This document shows positions 55,507 to 64,000 of a stretch of 64,000 nucleotides of DNA, in pieces. The position numbers were made by a program, and so were the translations under genes. This DNA comes from Xanthomonas rydalmerensis (GTDB lineage: Bacteria; Pseudomonadota; Gammaproteobacteria; Xanthomonadales; Xanthomonadaceae). Location: NCBI RefSeq assembly GCF_033170385.1, contig NZ_CP126170.1:1140001-1204000 (forward strand), read 5' to 3'. Numbering within the stretch: the stretch's first letter is position 1; each line of letters begins with the position of its first letter. The notes beneath the pieces were generated by a model. It was not told the DNA's origin and did no database searches. It saw nothing but the letters and a program-made list of their open reading frames with translations.

Positions 55507-56168
55507 GCAAGAAATTCAACATCAAAGAGCTGGATTTCAACAACATCGGCAACTGGCCGCAGCAGGCCAAGATCGTGTTCTGCGTGCTGGTGACGCTGTT
55601 CATCCTGATCCTGTCCTGGTTCCTGCTGATCAGCAGCAAGAGCGACGAGCTGCAGGCGTTGGAACAGAAGGAAACCGAGTTGCGCGCCTCCTTCGAGAAG
55701 GAGCAGAGCCGTGCGGTCAACCTGCAGCCGCTCAAGCAGCAACTGGTGCAGATGGAGCAGGTGCTGCAGCAGATGCTGCGACAGCTGCCGAGCAAGACCG
55801 AGATGCCCGACCTGATCATCGACATCTCGCAGACCGCGCTGTCCAGCGGCCTGACCAACGAGTTGTTCCAGCCGGGTCCGGAGTCGCCGAAGGAGTTCTA
55901 CGCGGAGAAGCCGATCGCCTTGCGCATGGTCGGCAGCTACCACCAGTTCGGCGCCTTCGTCAGCGGCGTGGCGTCGCTGCCACGGGTGGTGATCCTGACC
56001 ATGCACGACATCAACCTGAAACCGCGCGACAAGAGCAACGGCATCACCGCGCGCGGCGAGCTGGAACTGTCCGGTACGGTCAAGACCTATCGCTACCTGG
56101 ACGACAAGGAAATGGAAGAGCAGGAGCAGGCCGCCAAGAAGGCGGGCAAGCAAGGCGGTGGCGCATGA
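55503..56168 (+). CDS. pilO: Type IV pilus assembly protein PilO
   Basis: A 221-residue bitopic inner-membrane protein that pairs with PilN. It has a short cytoplasmic start (F-N-I-K-E-L-D-F-N-N-I-G-N-W-P), one helix at ~24-44, a coiled coil (~48-95), and a PilO periplasmic domain with Y-H-Q-F-G-A-F-V-S-G-V-A-S-L-P-R near 142-157. It bridges the platform to PilP. Four-base overlaps with both neighbours mark a tight operon. Confidence 0.95.
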   Translation: MSKKFNIKELDFNNIGNWPQQAKIVFCVLVTLFILILSWFLLISSKSDELQALEQKETELRASFEKEQSRAVNLQPLKQQLVQMEQVLQQMLRQLPSKTEMPDLIIDISQTALSSGLTNELFQPGPESPKEFYAEKPIALRMVGSYHQFGAFVSGVASLPRVVILTMHDINLKPRDKSNGITARGELELSGTVKTYRYLDDKEMEEQEQAAKKAGKQGGGA

Positions 56169-56704
56169 GCCGGCAGCAGCGGATGGTCAGGATGCTCGTT
56201 GCGGGCGCATTGGCGTTGGTGCTTGGCGCGTGCGGCCGCACCATCACCAGCACGCCGGGCGATGCGCCGAACCTGGAGAACTGGGTGAAGGAAGTGCGCG
56301 CGCGACCGGCGCAGCCGCTGGAGCCGTTGCCGGTGATGCAGCAGTTCGAGACCTTCGAATATGCGGCGCAGGGCCTGCGCGATCCGTTCAGCGATGCCTG
56401 GGCCAATCCCGATGGCAGCAGCGGTCTGCGCCCGGATCCGAACCGCCGCAAGGAACCGCTGGAGCAGTTCCCGCTGGACAGCCTCAACATGGTCGGCACG
56501 CTGGGTAGCGGCGCGGGTCAGGTCGCGCTGGTGATGGCGCCGGACAAGGTGACCTACCGCGTGCGTCCGGGCGTGTACATGGGGCAGAGCGATGGCCGCG
56601 TGACCGGGGTGCACGAGGATCGCATCGATTTGATTGAACTGGTGCCGGATGGCGCCGGCGGCTGGTTGGAACGTCCCGCCTCCGTCGCGCTGGACGATCA
56701 ATGA
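56165..56704 (+). CDS. pilP: Type IV pilus lipoprotein PilP
   Basis: A 179-residue inner-membrane lipoprotein with a lipobox (V-L-G-A-C, Cys23). An extended region (P-L-P-V-M-Q-Q-F-E-T-F-E-Y) links to the C-terminal beta-domain with L-R-D-P-F, L-D-S-L-N-M-V-G-T-L and Y-R-V-R-P-G-V-Y-M-G. It connects PilN/PilO to the PilQ secretin. A longer in-frame upstream region overlaps pilO and is not used. Confidence 0.95.
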   Translation: MSRQQRMVRMLVAGALALVLGACGRTITSTPGDAPNLENWVKEVRARPAQPLEPLPVMQQFETFEYAAQGLRDPFSDAWANPDGSSGLRPDPNRRKEPLEQFPLDSLNMVGTLGSGAGQVALVMAPDKVTYRVRPGVYMGQSDGRVTGVHEDRIDLIELVPDGAGGWLERPASVALDDQ

Positions 56705-56724
56705 TTGATTATGGGGATAGCACG

Positions 56725-58644
56725 ATGACTTTTTCCAAAGCCCTGAGCCTGCGCCCCATCCGGCGTCATGCGACGATGCGGCTATGCGCGTTGGGGTTGG
56801 CGGCACTACTCGGGAATGCGGTCGTCGCCAGCGCGGCGCCGGCCGCCGCGCCTGCTGTCACGCCCGCCGCACCCGCGGCGGCGCCGGCCAAGCTCACGGT
56901 GTCGAAGATCGACTTCAAGCGCGGCGACGGCGGTGCGGGGCGGCTGATCCTGTCCTTCAACGGCAACGGCGCCAGTCCTGACCTGCGTACCCAGGGCAAC
57001 AGCGTCGTGGTCGACGTCGGTAACGCCATGCTGCCGCCTGAGCTGCAGCACCCGCTCAACGTCACCGATTTCGCCACGCCGGTGCAGCGCATCGATGCCA
57101 AGCCCTACGCGGGCGGCGCGCAGTTGGTGCTGAACACCAATGGCGCATTCGAATCGCTGGCCTACCAGTCGGGCAACGAGTACGTGGTCGAGATCACCCC
57201 GCGCGCCGCCGCGCCGGCGGTGGGCGCCGTCACCGCGACCACGGTCAGCCAGGCCGCCGCGCAGGTGGCCGAGCGCGGCTACAGCGGCAAGCCGGTGACC
57301 TTCAACTTCCAGGACGTGCCGGTGCGCACGGTGCTGCAGCTGATCGCCGAGGAATCCAATCTCAACATCGTCGCCTCCGACACCGTGCAGGGCAGCGTCA
57401 CCCTGCGCCTGGTCAATGTGCCGTGGGACCAGGCGCTGGACATCGTGCTGCGCGCCAAGGGCCTGGACAAGCGCCGCGACGGCAAGGTGATCTGGGTCGC
57501 GCCGCAGCAGGAACTGGCCAAGTTCGAGCAGGACAAGGAAGACGCGCGCATCGCGATCGAGAACCGCGAGGACCTGATCACCGACTATGTGCAGATCAAC
57601 TACCACAGCGCCACGGCGATCTTCAAGGCGCTGACTGAGGCCAAGGGCATCGGTGGTGGCGGTGGCGGTGGTGGCAGTGGCGGCTCGGGTGGCAGCGGCA
57701 GCAGCCAGAACGACAACGGCTTCCTGTCGCCACGCGGGCGCCTCGTCGCCGACGAGCGCACCAACACGCTGATGATCAGCGATATCCCGAAGAAGGTCGC
57801 GCAGATGCGCGAGCTGATCAACGTGATCGACCGGCCGGTCGACCAGGTGCTGATCGAGGGCCGCATCGTTATCGCCACCGACACCTTCGCCCGCGACCTG
57901 GGCGCGCGCTTCGGCATTGCCGGCCGCCGGCAGTACGGCGGCAATACCGGCGTGGTCAGCGGCAACCTGGCCAACAACACGTCGATCATCAACAACAACG
58001 TGCACAACATCCCCGGCGGCCTGAACTTCAACATGCCGGCTGGGACCTTCACCACCGGGACGCCCGGCGCCATCGCCTACACCTTGCTGGGCGCCAACTT
58101 TTCGTTGGACATGGAGTTGTCGGCGCTGCAGGAAGAAGGCCGGGGTGAGGTGATCTCCAATCCGCGCATCGTGACCTCCAACCAGCGCGAGGCGGTGATC
58201 CGGCAGGGCAAGGAAATCGGCTACGTCACGGTCACCGGCGGTACCGGCGGCACCGCCGCCACCCCGAACGTGCAGTTCAAGGAAGTGCTGCTGGAACTGA
58301 AGGTGACGCCGACCATCACCGACGACAACCGCATCTTCTTGAACATGAACGTCAAGAAGGACGAGGTGGAGCGCTACGTCACCCTGCCGCTGTACGGCAC
58401 CGTTCCGGAAATCAATCGCCGCGAAATCAATACCGCGGTGCTGGTCGAAGACGGGCAGACCGTGGTGATCGGCGGCGTCTACGAGTTCAGCGATCGCAGC
58501 AGCATCTCCAAGGTGCCGTTCCTGGGGGACATCCCGTTCCTGGGCAACCTGTTCAAGCAGCGTGGTCGCAGCAAGAGCAAGGCAGAGTTGCTGATCTTCG
58601 TGACCCCGAAGGTGATGCGCGTAGCCAAGCGCGCGCCGGGCTGA
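56725..58644 (+). CDS. pilQ: Type IV pilus secretin PilQ
   Basis: A 639-residue outer-membrane secretin forming the pilus exit pore. Signal peptide ~1-38, one AMIN domain (~50-150, peptidoglycan binding), an STN/N0 domain (~190-240), an N1 domain, and the secretin core (~450-632) ending in V-P-F-L-G-D-I-P-F-L-G-N-L-F. A Gly/Ser-rich run at ~309-328 interrupts the N1 domain. The ATG at 56725 has a GGGGAT ribosome site; an in-frame ATG at 56701 overlaps the pilP stop and would add eight residues. E. coli-type PilQ has fewer AMIN modules than Pseudomonas, as here. Confidence 0.95.
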   Translation: MTFSKALSLRPIRRHATMRLCALGLAALLGNAVVASAAPAAAPAVTPAAPAAAPAKLTVSKIDFKRGDGGAGRLILSFNGNGASPDLRTQGNSVVVDVGNAMLPPELQHPLNVTDFATPVQRIDAKPYAGGAQLVLNTNGAFESLAYQSGNEYVVEITPRAAAPAVGAVTATTVSQAAAQVAERGYSGKPVTFNFQDVPVRTVLQLIAEESNLNIVASDTVQGSVTLRLVNVPWDQALDIVLRAKGLDKRRDGKVIWVAPQQELAKFEQDKEDARIAIENREDLITDYVQINYHSATAIFKALTEAKGIGGGGGGGGSGGSGGSGSSQNDNGFLSPRGRLVADERTNTLMISDIPKKVAQMRELINVIDRPVDQVLIEGRIVIATDTFARDLGARFGIAGRRQYGGNTGVVSGNLANNTSIINNNVHNIPGGLNFNMPAGTFTTGTPGAIAYTLLGANFSLDMELSALQEEGRGEVISNPRIVTSNQREAVIRQGKEIGYVTVTGGTGGTAATPNVQFKEVLLELKVTPTITDDNRIFLNMNVKKDEVERYVTLPLYGTVPEINRREINTAVLVEDGQTVVIGGVYEFSDRSSISKVPFLGDIPFLGNLFKQRGRSKSKAELLIFVTPKVMRVAKRAPG

Positions 58645-58669
58645 GCCGCTGCGGACAGGCGGGATCTTC

Positions 58670-58699
58670 CGACGGGAGAGGCGCAGGCCTCTCCCGTCG
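58670..58699 (+). terminator. Hairpin after pilQ
   Basis: CGACGGGAGAGGC-GCA-GGCCTCTCCCGTCG forms a long stem about 25 bases after the pilQ stop. There is no T run. Confidence 0.65.
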
Positions 58700-58796
58700 C
58701 CGTTTGCGGCCATGGATGAGGAAACCCTGAATTCGCGGCCTGGAGCCTCGGCCAGACGCGGAACCATTTTCACCGGCGATCGGTCAGACTGCGCAA

Positions 58797-59816
58797 ATGA
58801 ACACTCCATCCCCGACCCCCGATTCCCCGCTGGCCGCGCCCGAGCAGCAGCGCCTGCACGCCGCGTTCGTCGCACTGCGCGACGGCCTGTCCCAGACCAT
58901 CGTCGGCCAGTCGGCGCTGGTGGAGCGCTTGCTGATCGCGCTGCTCGCCGACGGCCATCTGCTGGTCGAAGGCGCGCCCGGCCTGGCCAAGACCACGGCG
59001 ATTCGCGCCCTGGCCTCACGCCTGGAGGCCGACTTCGCCCGCGTGCAGTTCACGCCCGACCTGCTCCCGGCCGACCTCACCGGCACCGAAGTGTGGCGTC
59101 CGCAGGAAAGCCGCTTCGAGTTCCTGCCTGGGCCGATCTTCCATCCGATCCTGCTCGCCGACGAAATCAATCGTGCACCGGCCAAGGTGCAATCGGCGCT
59201 GCTCGAAGCGATGGGCGAGCGTCAGGTCACCGTTGGCCGGCATACCTATGCGCTGCCGAAGCTGTTCCTGGTGATGGCGACGCAGAACCCGATCGAGCAG
59301 GAAGGCACCTTCCCGCTGCCGGAGGCGCAACTGGACCGGTTCCTGATGCACGTGCGGATCGGCTATCCGGAAGCGGCAGCGGAAGCGGAGATCCTGCGCT
59401 TGGCGCGCGAACGCGCGCGCGAGACGCTGGAGGCGGGCGAGGCGCCGCCGCCGCGCATGCCGCTGGACGACGTGTTCGCGGCGCGACGCGCGGTGCTGGC
59501 GCTGCACATGGCGCCGCCGCTGGAGCGCTATCTGATCGAACTGGTGCTGGCCTCGCGCGATGCCAGCGGCTACGACGCCGCGTTGGCGCGGCGCATTGCT
59601 TGGGGCGCGAGCCCGCGCGGCTCGATCGCGCTGGAGCGTTGCGCGCGCGCCCGGGCATGGCTGGCCGGACGCGACTTCGTCACGCCCGACGACGTGCGCG
59701 CGGTCGCCGCCGATGTACTGCGCCACCGCGTGCTGCCCAGCTACGAAGCCACCGCCGAAGGCTGGGACGGCGATCGCCTGGTCGCGGCGCTGCTGGACAA
59801 GGTGCCGCCGCCGTGA
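58797..59816 (+). CDS. MoxR family AAA+ ATPase
   Basis: A 339-residue AAA+ ATPase, thought to act as a chaperone that activates vWA proteins encoded nearby. Walker A is G-A-P-G-L-A-K-T near 60-67, Walker B L-L-A-D-E-I-N-R near 118-125, and the sensor/arginine-finger region A-T-Q-N-P-I-E-Q-E-G-T-F-P-L-P-E-A-Q-x-D-R-F near 161-182. First gene of the Bat-type operon. The C-terminal D-D-V-R-A-V-A-A-D-V-L-R-H-R-V-L-P-S-Y-E is the MoxR lid. Confidence 0.94.
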   Translation: MNTPSPTPDSPLAAPEQQRLHAAFVALRDGLSQTIVGQSALVERLLIALLADGHLLVEGAPGLAKTTAIRALASRLEADFARVQFTPDLLPADLTGTEVWRPQESRFEFLPGPIFHPILLADEINRAPAKVQSALLEAMGERQVTVGRHTYALPKLFLVMATQNPIEQEGTFPLPEAQLDRFLMHVRIGYPEAAAEAEILRLARERARETLEAGEAPPPRMPLDDVFAARRAVLALHMAPPLERYLIELVLASRDASGYDAALARRIAWGASPRGSIALERCARARAWLAGRDFVTPDDVRAVAADVLRHRVLPSYEATAEGWDGDRLVAALLDKVPPP

Positions 59817-59874
59817 CCGGACGCGGCCAAGCACGGCTGTTGCCCGCCGCCCGCCTGCGCGCGGAGTAACGAGC

Positions 59875-60813
59875 ATGGCACCGCAGCCGACCGCGCCGGG
59901 CATGCCGCACGCCGCCGCGCCGGCCGAGGCGGGGATCCGTCCCAGCCTGGCCGAGTTGGTGGCCCTGCGTGCCGCCGTTGCGCGTATCCCGCCACCGCGC
60001 CGCGGCCGCCATGGCCTCAGCGGCGCTGCGCCGTCGCCCATGCGCGGGCGCGGCATGGAGTACGCCGAATCGCGCGAGTATGTGGCGGGCGACGACGTCC
60101 GCCACATCGACTGGCGGCTCACCGCGCGCAGCGGCCGCACCCACACAAAATTGTTCCAGGCCGAGCGCGAACGGCTCAGCCTGATCGTTGCCGACACCGC
60201 GCCGTCGTTGTATTTCGGCACCCGCGTCCGCTTCAAGTCGGTGCAGGCGGCGCGTGCCGGGGCGGTCGCCGCGTGGGCGGCGCAGCGCCAGGGCGATCGC
60301 CTGGCCGCCTTGCGCGGCAGCCGCAGCGAAGCACCGGTGCCGCCCGCCTCCGGACCGCGCGGCGTCCTGCGCGTGCTGGATGCGCTGACGCGCTGGTATG
60401 CGCAGCCGCCGCAGGACGACGCCGGCCTGGGCATGGCCCTGGATCACGCGGCCAAGCTGTTGCGCCCGGGGTCGCGCCTGACCGTGCTGGCCGACCCGGC
60501 CAGCGCGCAGGCCGTGCCCGCGGCGCGCTGGGCTGCGCTGGCACTGCACAACGAAGTGGAGCTGCTGCTGCTCGCCGATCCGCTGGAAGTGCAGCCGCCG
60601 CGCGCGGCCCTGCCGTTCTGGGCGAGCGGCCGCCGCGTGGAAGTGGATCTGCTGGCGAGCACCGCACAACAGCGCTGGCGCGCGCAGTTCGTGCAGCCGT
60701 TGGAAACCCTGGCCGCGGAACTGCCGGGCCGCGGCGTGCAGGTGCGGGTGTTGCTGAGCGATGCGTCCAGCGAGTCGTGGTTGCTGCCGGTGCAACGGGG
60801 CGCGACGGTATGA
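59875..60813 (+). CDS. DUF58 domain protein
   Basis: A 312-residue protein of the DUF58 family that always travels with MoxR. The diagnostic block S-R-E-Y-V-A-G-D-D-V-R-H-I-D-W-R-L-T-A-R is near residues 65-84, followed by a degenerate vWA-like fold. The long hydrophobic N-terminus of many DUF58 proteins is absent, so this is the soluble short form. The molecular role is unknown. It overlaps the next gene by four bases. Confidence 0.9.
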   Translation: MAPQPTAPGMPHAAAPAEAGIRPSLAELVALRAAVARIPPPRRGRHGLSGAAPSPMRGRGMEYAESREYVAGDDVRHIDWRLTARSGRTHTKLFQAERERLSLIVADTAPSLYFGTRVRFKSVQAARAGAVAAWAAQRQGDRLAALRGSRSEAPVPPASGPRGVLRVLDALTRWYAQPPQDDAGLGMALDHAAKLLRPGSRLTVLADPASAQAVPAARWAALALHNEVELLLLADPLEVQPPRAALPFWASGRRVEVDLLASTAQQRWRAQFVQPLETLAAELPGRGVQVRVLLSDASSESWLLPVQRGATV

Positions 60814-61277
60814 GCCCGCAACAACTGCCCCTGCGCGATGTGCATCTGCCGCCGGCACCGGCCTGGTGGCCGCCCGCGCCGGGCTGGTGGATGCTGGCGG
60901 TGGTGTTGCTGCTGGCGATCGGCGCGGCGCTGTTCGTGTGGATGCGCCGGCGCCAGCGCGTGCAGCGTTGGCAGCGCCAGTTCGACGCGGCAACGCGCAC
61001 GGGCGAACCGCCGGCGCAGGTGGCCGCGGTCTCGGAGCTGTTGCGGCGTGCGGCACAACGCCGCGATCCGGCCGCTGCGGCCTTGCAGGGCGAGGACTGG
61101 CTGCGGTTCCTGGATGGCGGCGACAAGCGCCAGGATTTCTCCACCGGCCCCGGCCGTGTGCTGCTCGATGGCGGCTACCGGCCCAGCGTGGACCCGGCGC
61201 AGGTGCAGGCGCTGCTGCCGCTGGCGCGGCGCCGGTTCCTGGCGTTGATGGCGGCGCGGCGCGGAGGACGGCGATGA
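60810..61277 (+). CDS. DUF4381 domain protein
   Basis: A 155-residue protein with a W-W-P-P-A-P-G-W-W motif (residues ~19-27) leading into one transmembrane helix (~28-45), a basic juxtamembrane stretch, and a helical soluble domain containing D-W-L-R-F-L-D-G near 97-104. This is the DUF4381 arrangement, known only from Bat/MoxR operons. It probably holds vWA partners at the inner membrane. Four-base overlaps on both sides. Confidence 0.9.
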   Translation: MSPQQLPLRDVHLPPAPAWWPPAPGWWMLAVVLLLAIGAALFVWMRRRQRVQRWQRQFDAATRTGEPPAQVAAVSELLRRAAQRRDPAAAALQGEDWLRFLDGGDKRQDFSTGPGRVLLDGGYRPSVDPAQVQALLPLARRRFLALMAARRGGRR

Positions 61278-62296
61278 GTCTGTTGCCGTCGTCGTGGCAG
61301 AGCCTCAGCGATCTGGTGGCCGGCTTCGCCTGGCCCTGGATGTGGCTGGCCATGCCGCTGCCCTTGCTGGCCAATCTGCTGCTGCCGGCGCGGCGCGGCA
61401 ATGCGCCGGCCTTGCGCGTGCCCTATGGCGAGCGCCTGCAGGCCGTGGCCGCCGCCCCGGCGCGTGGCGGGTTGTGGCGCGCCAGCGTCTGGCTGGCCTG
61501 GCTGGCATGGTTCTGCCTGTGTGCCGCCGCGGCGCGACCGCTGCAACTTGGCGAACCCATCGCGCCGCCGCAGCAGGCGCGGCAGTTGATGCTGGCGGTG
61601 GATCTGTCCGGCAGCATGAGCGAGCCGGACATGACCCTGGGCGGGCGCGTCGTCGATCGCCTGACCGCGGCCAAGGCGGTGCTGGCCGACTTCCTCGACC
61701 GCCGCGACGGCGACCGCATCGGCTTGCTGGTGTTCGGCCAGCAGGCGTATGCGCTGACGCCGTTGACCGCGGACCTTGCCACGGTGCGCGACCAGTTGCG
61801 CGACAGCGTGGTCGGCCTGGCCGGCCGCGAGACCGCGCTGGGCGATGCGATCGCGCTGGCGGTCAAGCGCCTGCGCGAGCAGCAGCAGGGCGAGCGGGTG
61901 TTGATCGTGCTCACCGACGGCGTCAACACCGCCGGCGTGCTCGATCCGCTGAAGGCCGCCGAACTGGCCAAGGCCGAACACGTGCGCGTGTACACCATCG
62001 CCTTCGGCGGCGATGGCGGCATGTCGCTGTTCGGCCTGCCGATTCCCGGCAGCGGCGGCGGCGACCAGGTCGACGAGGACACGCTGCGCAAGATCGCGCA
62101 GGACACCGGCGGTCGCTTCTTCCGCGCCCGCGATACCGCCGAACTGGCCTCGATCTACGCCGAGCTGGACCGGCTCGAACCGGTGCGTTCGGCCGGTCCG
62201 GCGGTGCGGCCGCGGATCGAGCGCTACGCCTGGCCGTTGGCTGCGGCGCTGGCGCTGGCCCTGCTGTCCTTCATCTGGCCCTGGAGGCGGCAATGA
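61274..62296 (+). CDS. BatA-like vWA domain membrane protein
   Basis: A 340-residue inner-membrane protein: two N-terminal hydrophobic segments (~15-40 and ~68-88), a vWA domain, and a final helix (~316-334). The metal-ion-dependent adhesion site is complete: D110-x-S112-x-S114, a Thr in G-R-E-T-A-L-G-D, and Asp in V-L-T-D-G-V-N-T. It should bind a divalent ion and a partner protein. Bat proteins are linked to stress tolerance and envelope integrity in other bacteria; the mechanism is open. Confidence 0.92.
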   Translation: MSLLPSSWQSLSDLVAGFAWPWMWLAMPLPLLANLLLPARRGNAPALRVPYGERLQAVAAAPARGGLWRASVWLAWLAWFCLCAAAARPLQLGEPIAPPQQARQLMLAVDLSGSMSEPDMTLGGRVVDRLTAAKAVLADFLDRRDGDRIGLLVFGQQAYALTPLTADLATVRDQLRDSVVGLAGRETALGDAIALAVKRLREQQQGERVLIVLTDGVNTAGVLDPLKAAELAKAEHVRVYTIAFGGDGGMSLFGLPIPGSGGGDQVDEDTLRKIAQDTGGRFFRARDTAELASIYAELDRLEPVRSAGPAVRPRIERYAWPLAAALALALLSFIWPWRRQ

Positions 62297-64000
62297 CCCG
62301 CATGATGGAGTTCCTCCAGGCCCTGCACCTGCTGCGCCCTGAGTGGCTGTGGGCACTGCTGTTGCTGCCGTTGCTGGGCTGGAGCTGGTGGCGCCGGCGT
62401 CGCCGCCGCGACATCTGGCGGCGCACGGTGGACCCGCATCTGCTGCCGCACCTGTTGGCACGTGGCGACGCCAAGGGCAATGCCGGCCTGCTGGTGGGCG
62501 CGTTGGGCTATGTGCTGGCTGTGCTGGCGCTGGCCGGGCCGAGCTGGCGCCAGGAACAGCAGCCGCTGTGGCAGGCGCGCACGCCGTTGGTGATCGCGCT
62601 GGACCTGTCCGCGCAGATCGACGCGCGCGATCTGCCGCCGTCGCGGCTATTGCAGGCGCGGGCCAAGCTGGCGCGCTTGCTGCACGAGCGCGCCGGCGGC
62701 GAAGTCGCCTTGCTCGCGTATGCCGGCGAGCCATACACGGTGGCGCCGCTGACCGACGATGCGGCGAACGTCGGCCTGTTCCTCGACGCCTTGACGCCGC
62801 AGGTGATGCCGGTGCCGGGACAGCGTACCGACCTGGCGATCGACTGGGCGGCGCAGTTGTTGCGTCAGGCCGGCTTCTCCCGCGGCGACATCCTGGTGCT
62901 CAGCGATCAGGCCGACGCACAAGCGCAGCAGGCGGCGGCGCGTGCGGCCGGGCAGGGGTATCACGTTTCAGCGCTGGGGCTGGGCACTGCGCAGGGTGCT
63001 GCGTACCGCGACGACCAGGGCCGGCTGGCGCACGCGCAACTGGATGCGGGTTCGCTGCGTGCGTTGGCGACGGCCGGCGCCGGACGCTATGCCGCGTTGA
63101 CGCCCGACGATGCGGATCTGCGCGCGCTGGGCGTGCTGCGGCCCCAGGAAGAAGAGGCGACGGCGGCCGACGAAAGCCATGGCCGCGTGTGGCTCGATCA
63201 AGGCTATTGGTTGCTGCCGCCGCTGATGCTGCTGGCATTGCTCGCGTTCCGCCGCCGTGGTGGCGCCGCGGTGCTGCTGCTGGTGTTGGCGCCGCTGGCG
63301 ATGCCGCTACCGGTTCATGCGCAGGCACCGGCAGCGCCGCAGGCACAGACGCCGGCGCCCGGCCCTGTCGCAGGCGGGTGGTGGGAACGTGCCGACCAGG
63401 TCCGCCAGCAACGGCTGGACGCGGGCGTGCAGGCCTACCGCAAGGGCGATTTCGCCGCCGCACAACAGCAGTTCGAAGGCATCGACAGCGATGCCGGCTG
63501 GTACAACCTCGGCAATGCCCTGGCGCGCCAGGGCCGTTACGACGAGGCGATCGACGCCTATGACAAGGCGCTGAAGCTGCATCCGCAGATGGCCGATGCG
63601 ATCGCCAACCGCGCTGCGGTGGAGGCGGCACGCAAGCGCCAGTCGTCGCAGAATTCGAAGTCCGGCCAGCAGGGCAAGGACGGCAAGCAGCAAAAGGATG
63701 GGCAGCCGCAGAACGGCCAGCAACAGAGCGGTCAACAGCAGAACAGTCAGCAGCAGTCGGGCAAGCAGCAGGACCAGCAGCAGAAGGATCAGCAACAGGG
63801 CGGCCAGCAACAGAACGGCCAGCAGGGACGCAATGGCACCAAGGACGCGCAACAGGCGCCGCCGAAACCCGGCGATGCGCAGACGCAACAGCAGGCCGAT
63901 GCGGCGCAGCGCCAGCAGATGCAGCAGGCGATGGCGCAGCAGGGCGGCGCCGACAAGCAGGCCGCCGAACGTGCCGCTGCCGCCGCGAACGAGACGCCGC
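62293..64000 (+). CDS. BatB/BatC-like vWA-TPR membrane protein, 3' end outside window
   Basis: The frame opens at ATG 62293, overlapping the previous stop by four bases, and stays open to the window edge (569 residues seen). Two N-terminal hydrophobic segments frame a short loop, then comes a vWA domain whose MIDAS reads D104-L-S106-A-Q108, with Gln replacing the second Ser. Two further hydrophobic segments (~305-340), a TPR motif (W-Y-N-L-G-N-A-L-A-R-Q-G-R-Y-D-E-A-I near 400) and a long Gln/Lys/Gly-rich tail from ~450 follow. A BatD-like gene would be expected next. Confidence 0.9.
   Translation, partial: MTRMMEFLQALHLLRPEWLWALLLLPLLGWSWWRRRRRRDIWRRTVDPHLLPHLLARGDAKGNAGLLVGALGYVLAVLALAGPSWRQEQQPLWQARTPLVIALDLSAQIDARDLPPSRLLQARAKLARLLHERAGGEVALLAYAGEPYTVAPLTDDAANVGLFLDALTPQVMPVPGQRTDLAIDWAAQLLRQAGFSRGDILVLSDQADAQAQQAAARAAGQGYHVSALGLGTAQGAAYRDDQGRLAHAQLDAGSLRALATAGAGRYAALTPDDADLRALGVLRPQEEEATAADESHGRVWLDQGYWLLPPLMLLALLAFRRRGGAAVLLLVLAPLAMPLPVHAQAPAAPQAQTPAPGPVAGGWWERADQVRQQRLDAGVQAYRKGDFAAAQQQFEGIDSDAGWYNLGNALARQGRYDEAIDAYDKALKLHPQMADAIANRAAVEAARKRQSSQNSKSGQQGKDGKQQKDGQPQNGQQQSGQQQNSQQQSGKQQDQQQKDQQQGGQQQNGQQGRNGTKDAQQAPPKPGDAQTQQQADAAQRQQMQQAMAQQGGADKQAAERAAAAANETP

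Overview
The window is GC-rich bacterial chromosome, most consistent with Xanthomonas or a close relative in the Xanthomonadaceae (Gammaproteobacteria). The basis is gene order (rpoZ-spoT-ridA-recG, pilMNOPQ divergent from PBP1a, ygfB-pepP near zapA and 6S RNA), a pyrophosphate-type phosphofructokinase, a short adenylate kinase, a type B L31 protein, and several families of short intergenic repeats known to be abundant in this family. This is judged from memory of families; no search was run. I see no rRNA, tRNA, insertion sequence, prophage or CRISPR array. Most of the DNA is core genome.

Layout. 1-7.7 kb: tail of an unknown gene, a frameshifted DUF6434 remnant, a secreted ChaN/EreA-like protein, pfp divergent from adk, mpl (carrying an in-frame repeat insertion), a Lon-N-domain protein and a chagasin-like inhibitor. 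7.7-18 kb: DedA-PAP2 membrane protein, gluconate-type permease, small RIO-like kinase, SDR, ROK regulator, glyoxalase I, a voltage-gated K+ channel homologue, an ArgD-type aminotransferase and a HAD phosphatase. 18-22.3 kb: azurin, hemL, a tandem array of eight ~141-bp repeat units, thiE and rubredoxin. 22.3-30 kb, mostly minus strand: SirB1-like protein, DUF192 lipoprotein, rpiA, EVE protein, 5-formyl-THF cyclo-ligase, a thioesterase, 6S RNA with its own terminator, zapA with a ZapB-like partner, and a PAS-GGDEF-EAL protein.

30-41.4 kb: ygfB-pepP, pepQ, then a tightly packed minus-strand group transcribed rph, VOC protein, rdgB, hemW, DUF1631, PilZ; then yicC and gmk. 41.4-50 kb: rpoZ, spoT, ridA, recG, a nucleoside hydrolase, rpmE2 and gltA, several with clear promoters and terminators. 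50-58.7 kb: a conserved hypothetical, PBP1a, and divergently the type IV pilus assembly operon pilMNOPQ. 58.8-64 kb: a MoxR/Bat-type operon (MoxR ATPase, DUF58, DUF4381, two vWA membrane proteins). The last of these, a vWA-TPR protein, runs off the window.

The most unusual structure is in the repeats rather than the genes. G-rich heptamer arms, built from GGGATTC/GGGATTG, occur as inverted pairs at eight intergenic loci. One arm of each pair almost always lies within about 12 bases of a gene's stop codon, and in pepP the arm supplies the stop codon. A second family of three-hairpin units forms the tandem array, and a copy sits in frame inside mpl. I did not find a clearly novel multi-gene system. 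The best candidates for follow-up are the repeat elements, the structured intergenic region before mpl, and the overlapping DUF1631-PilZ pair.
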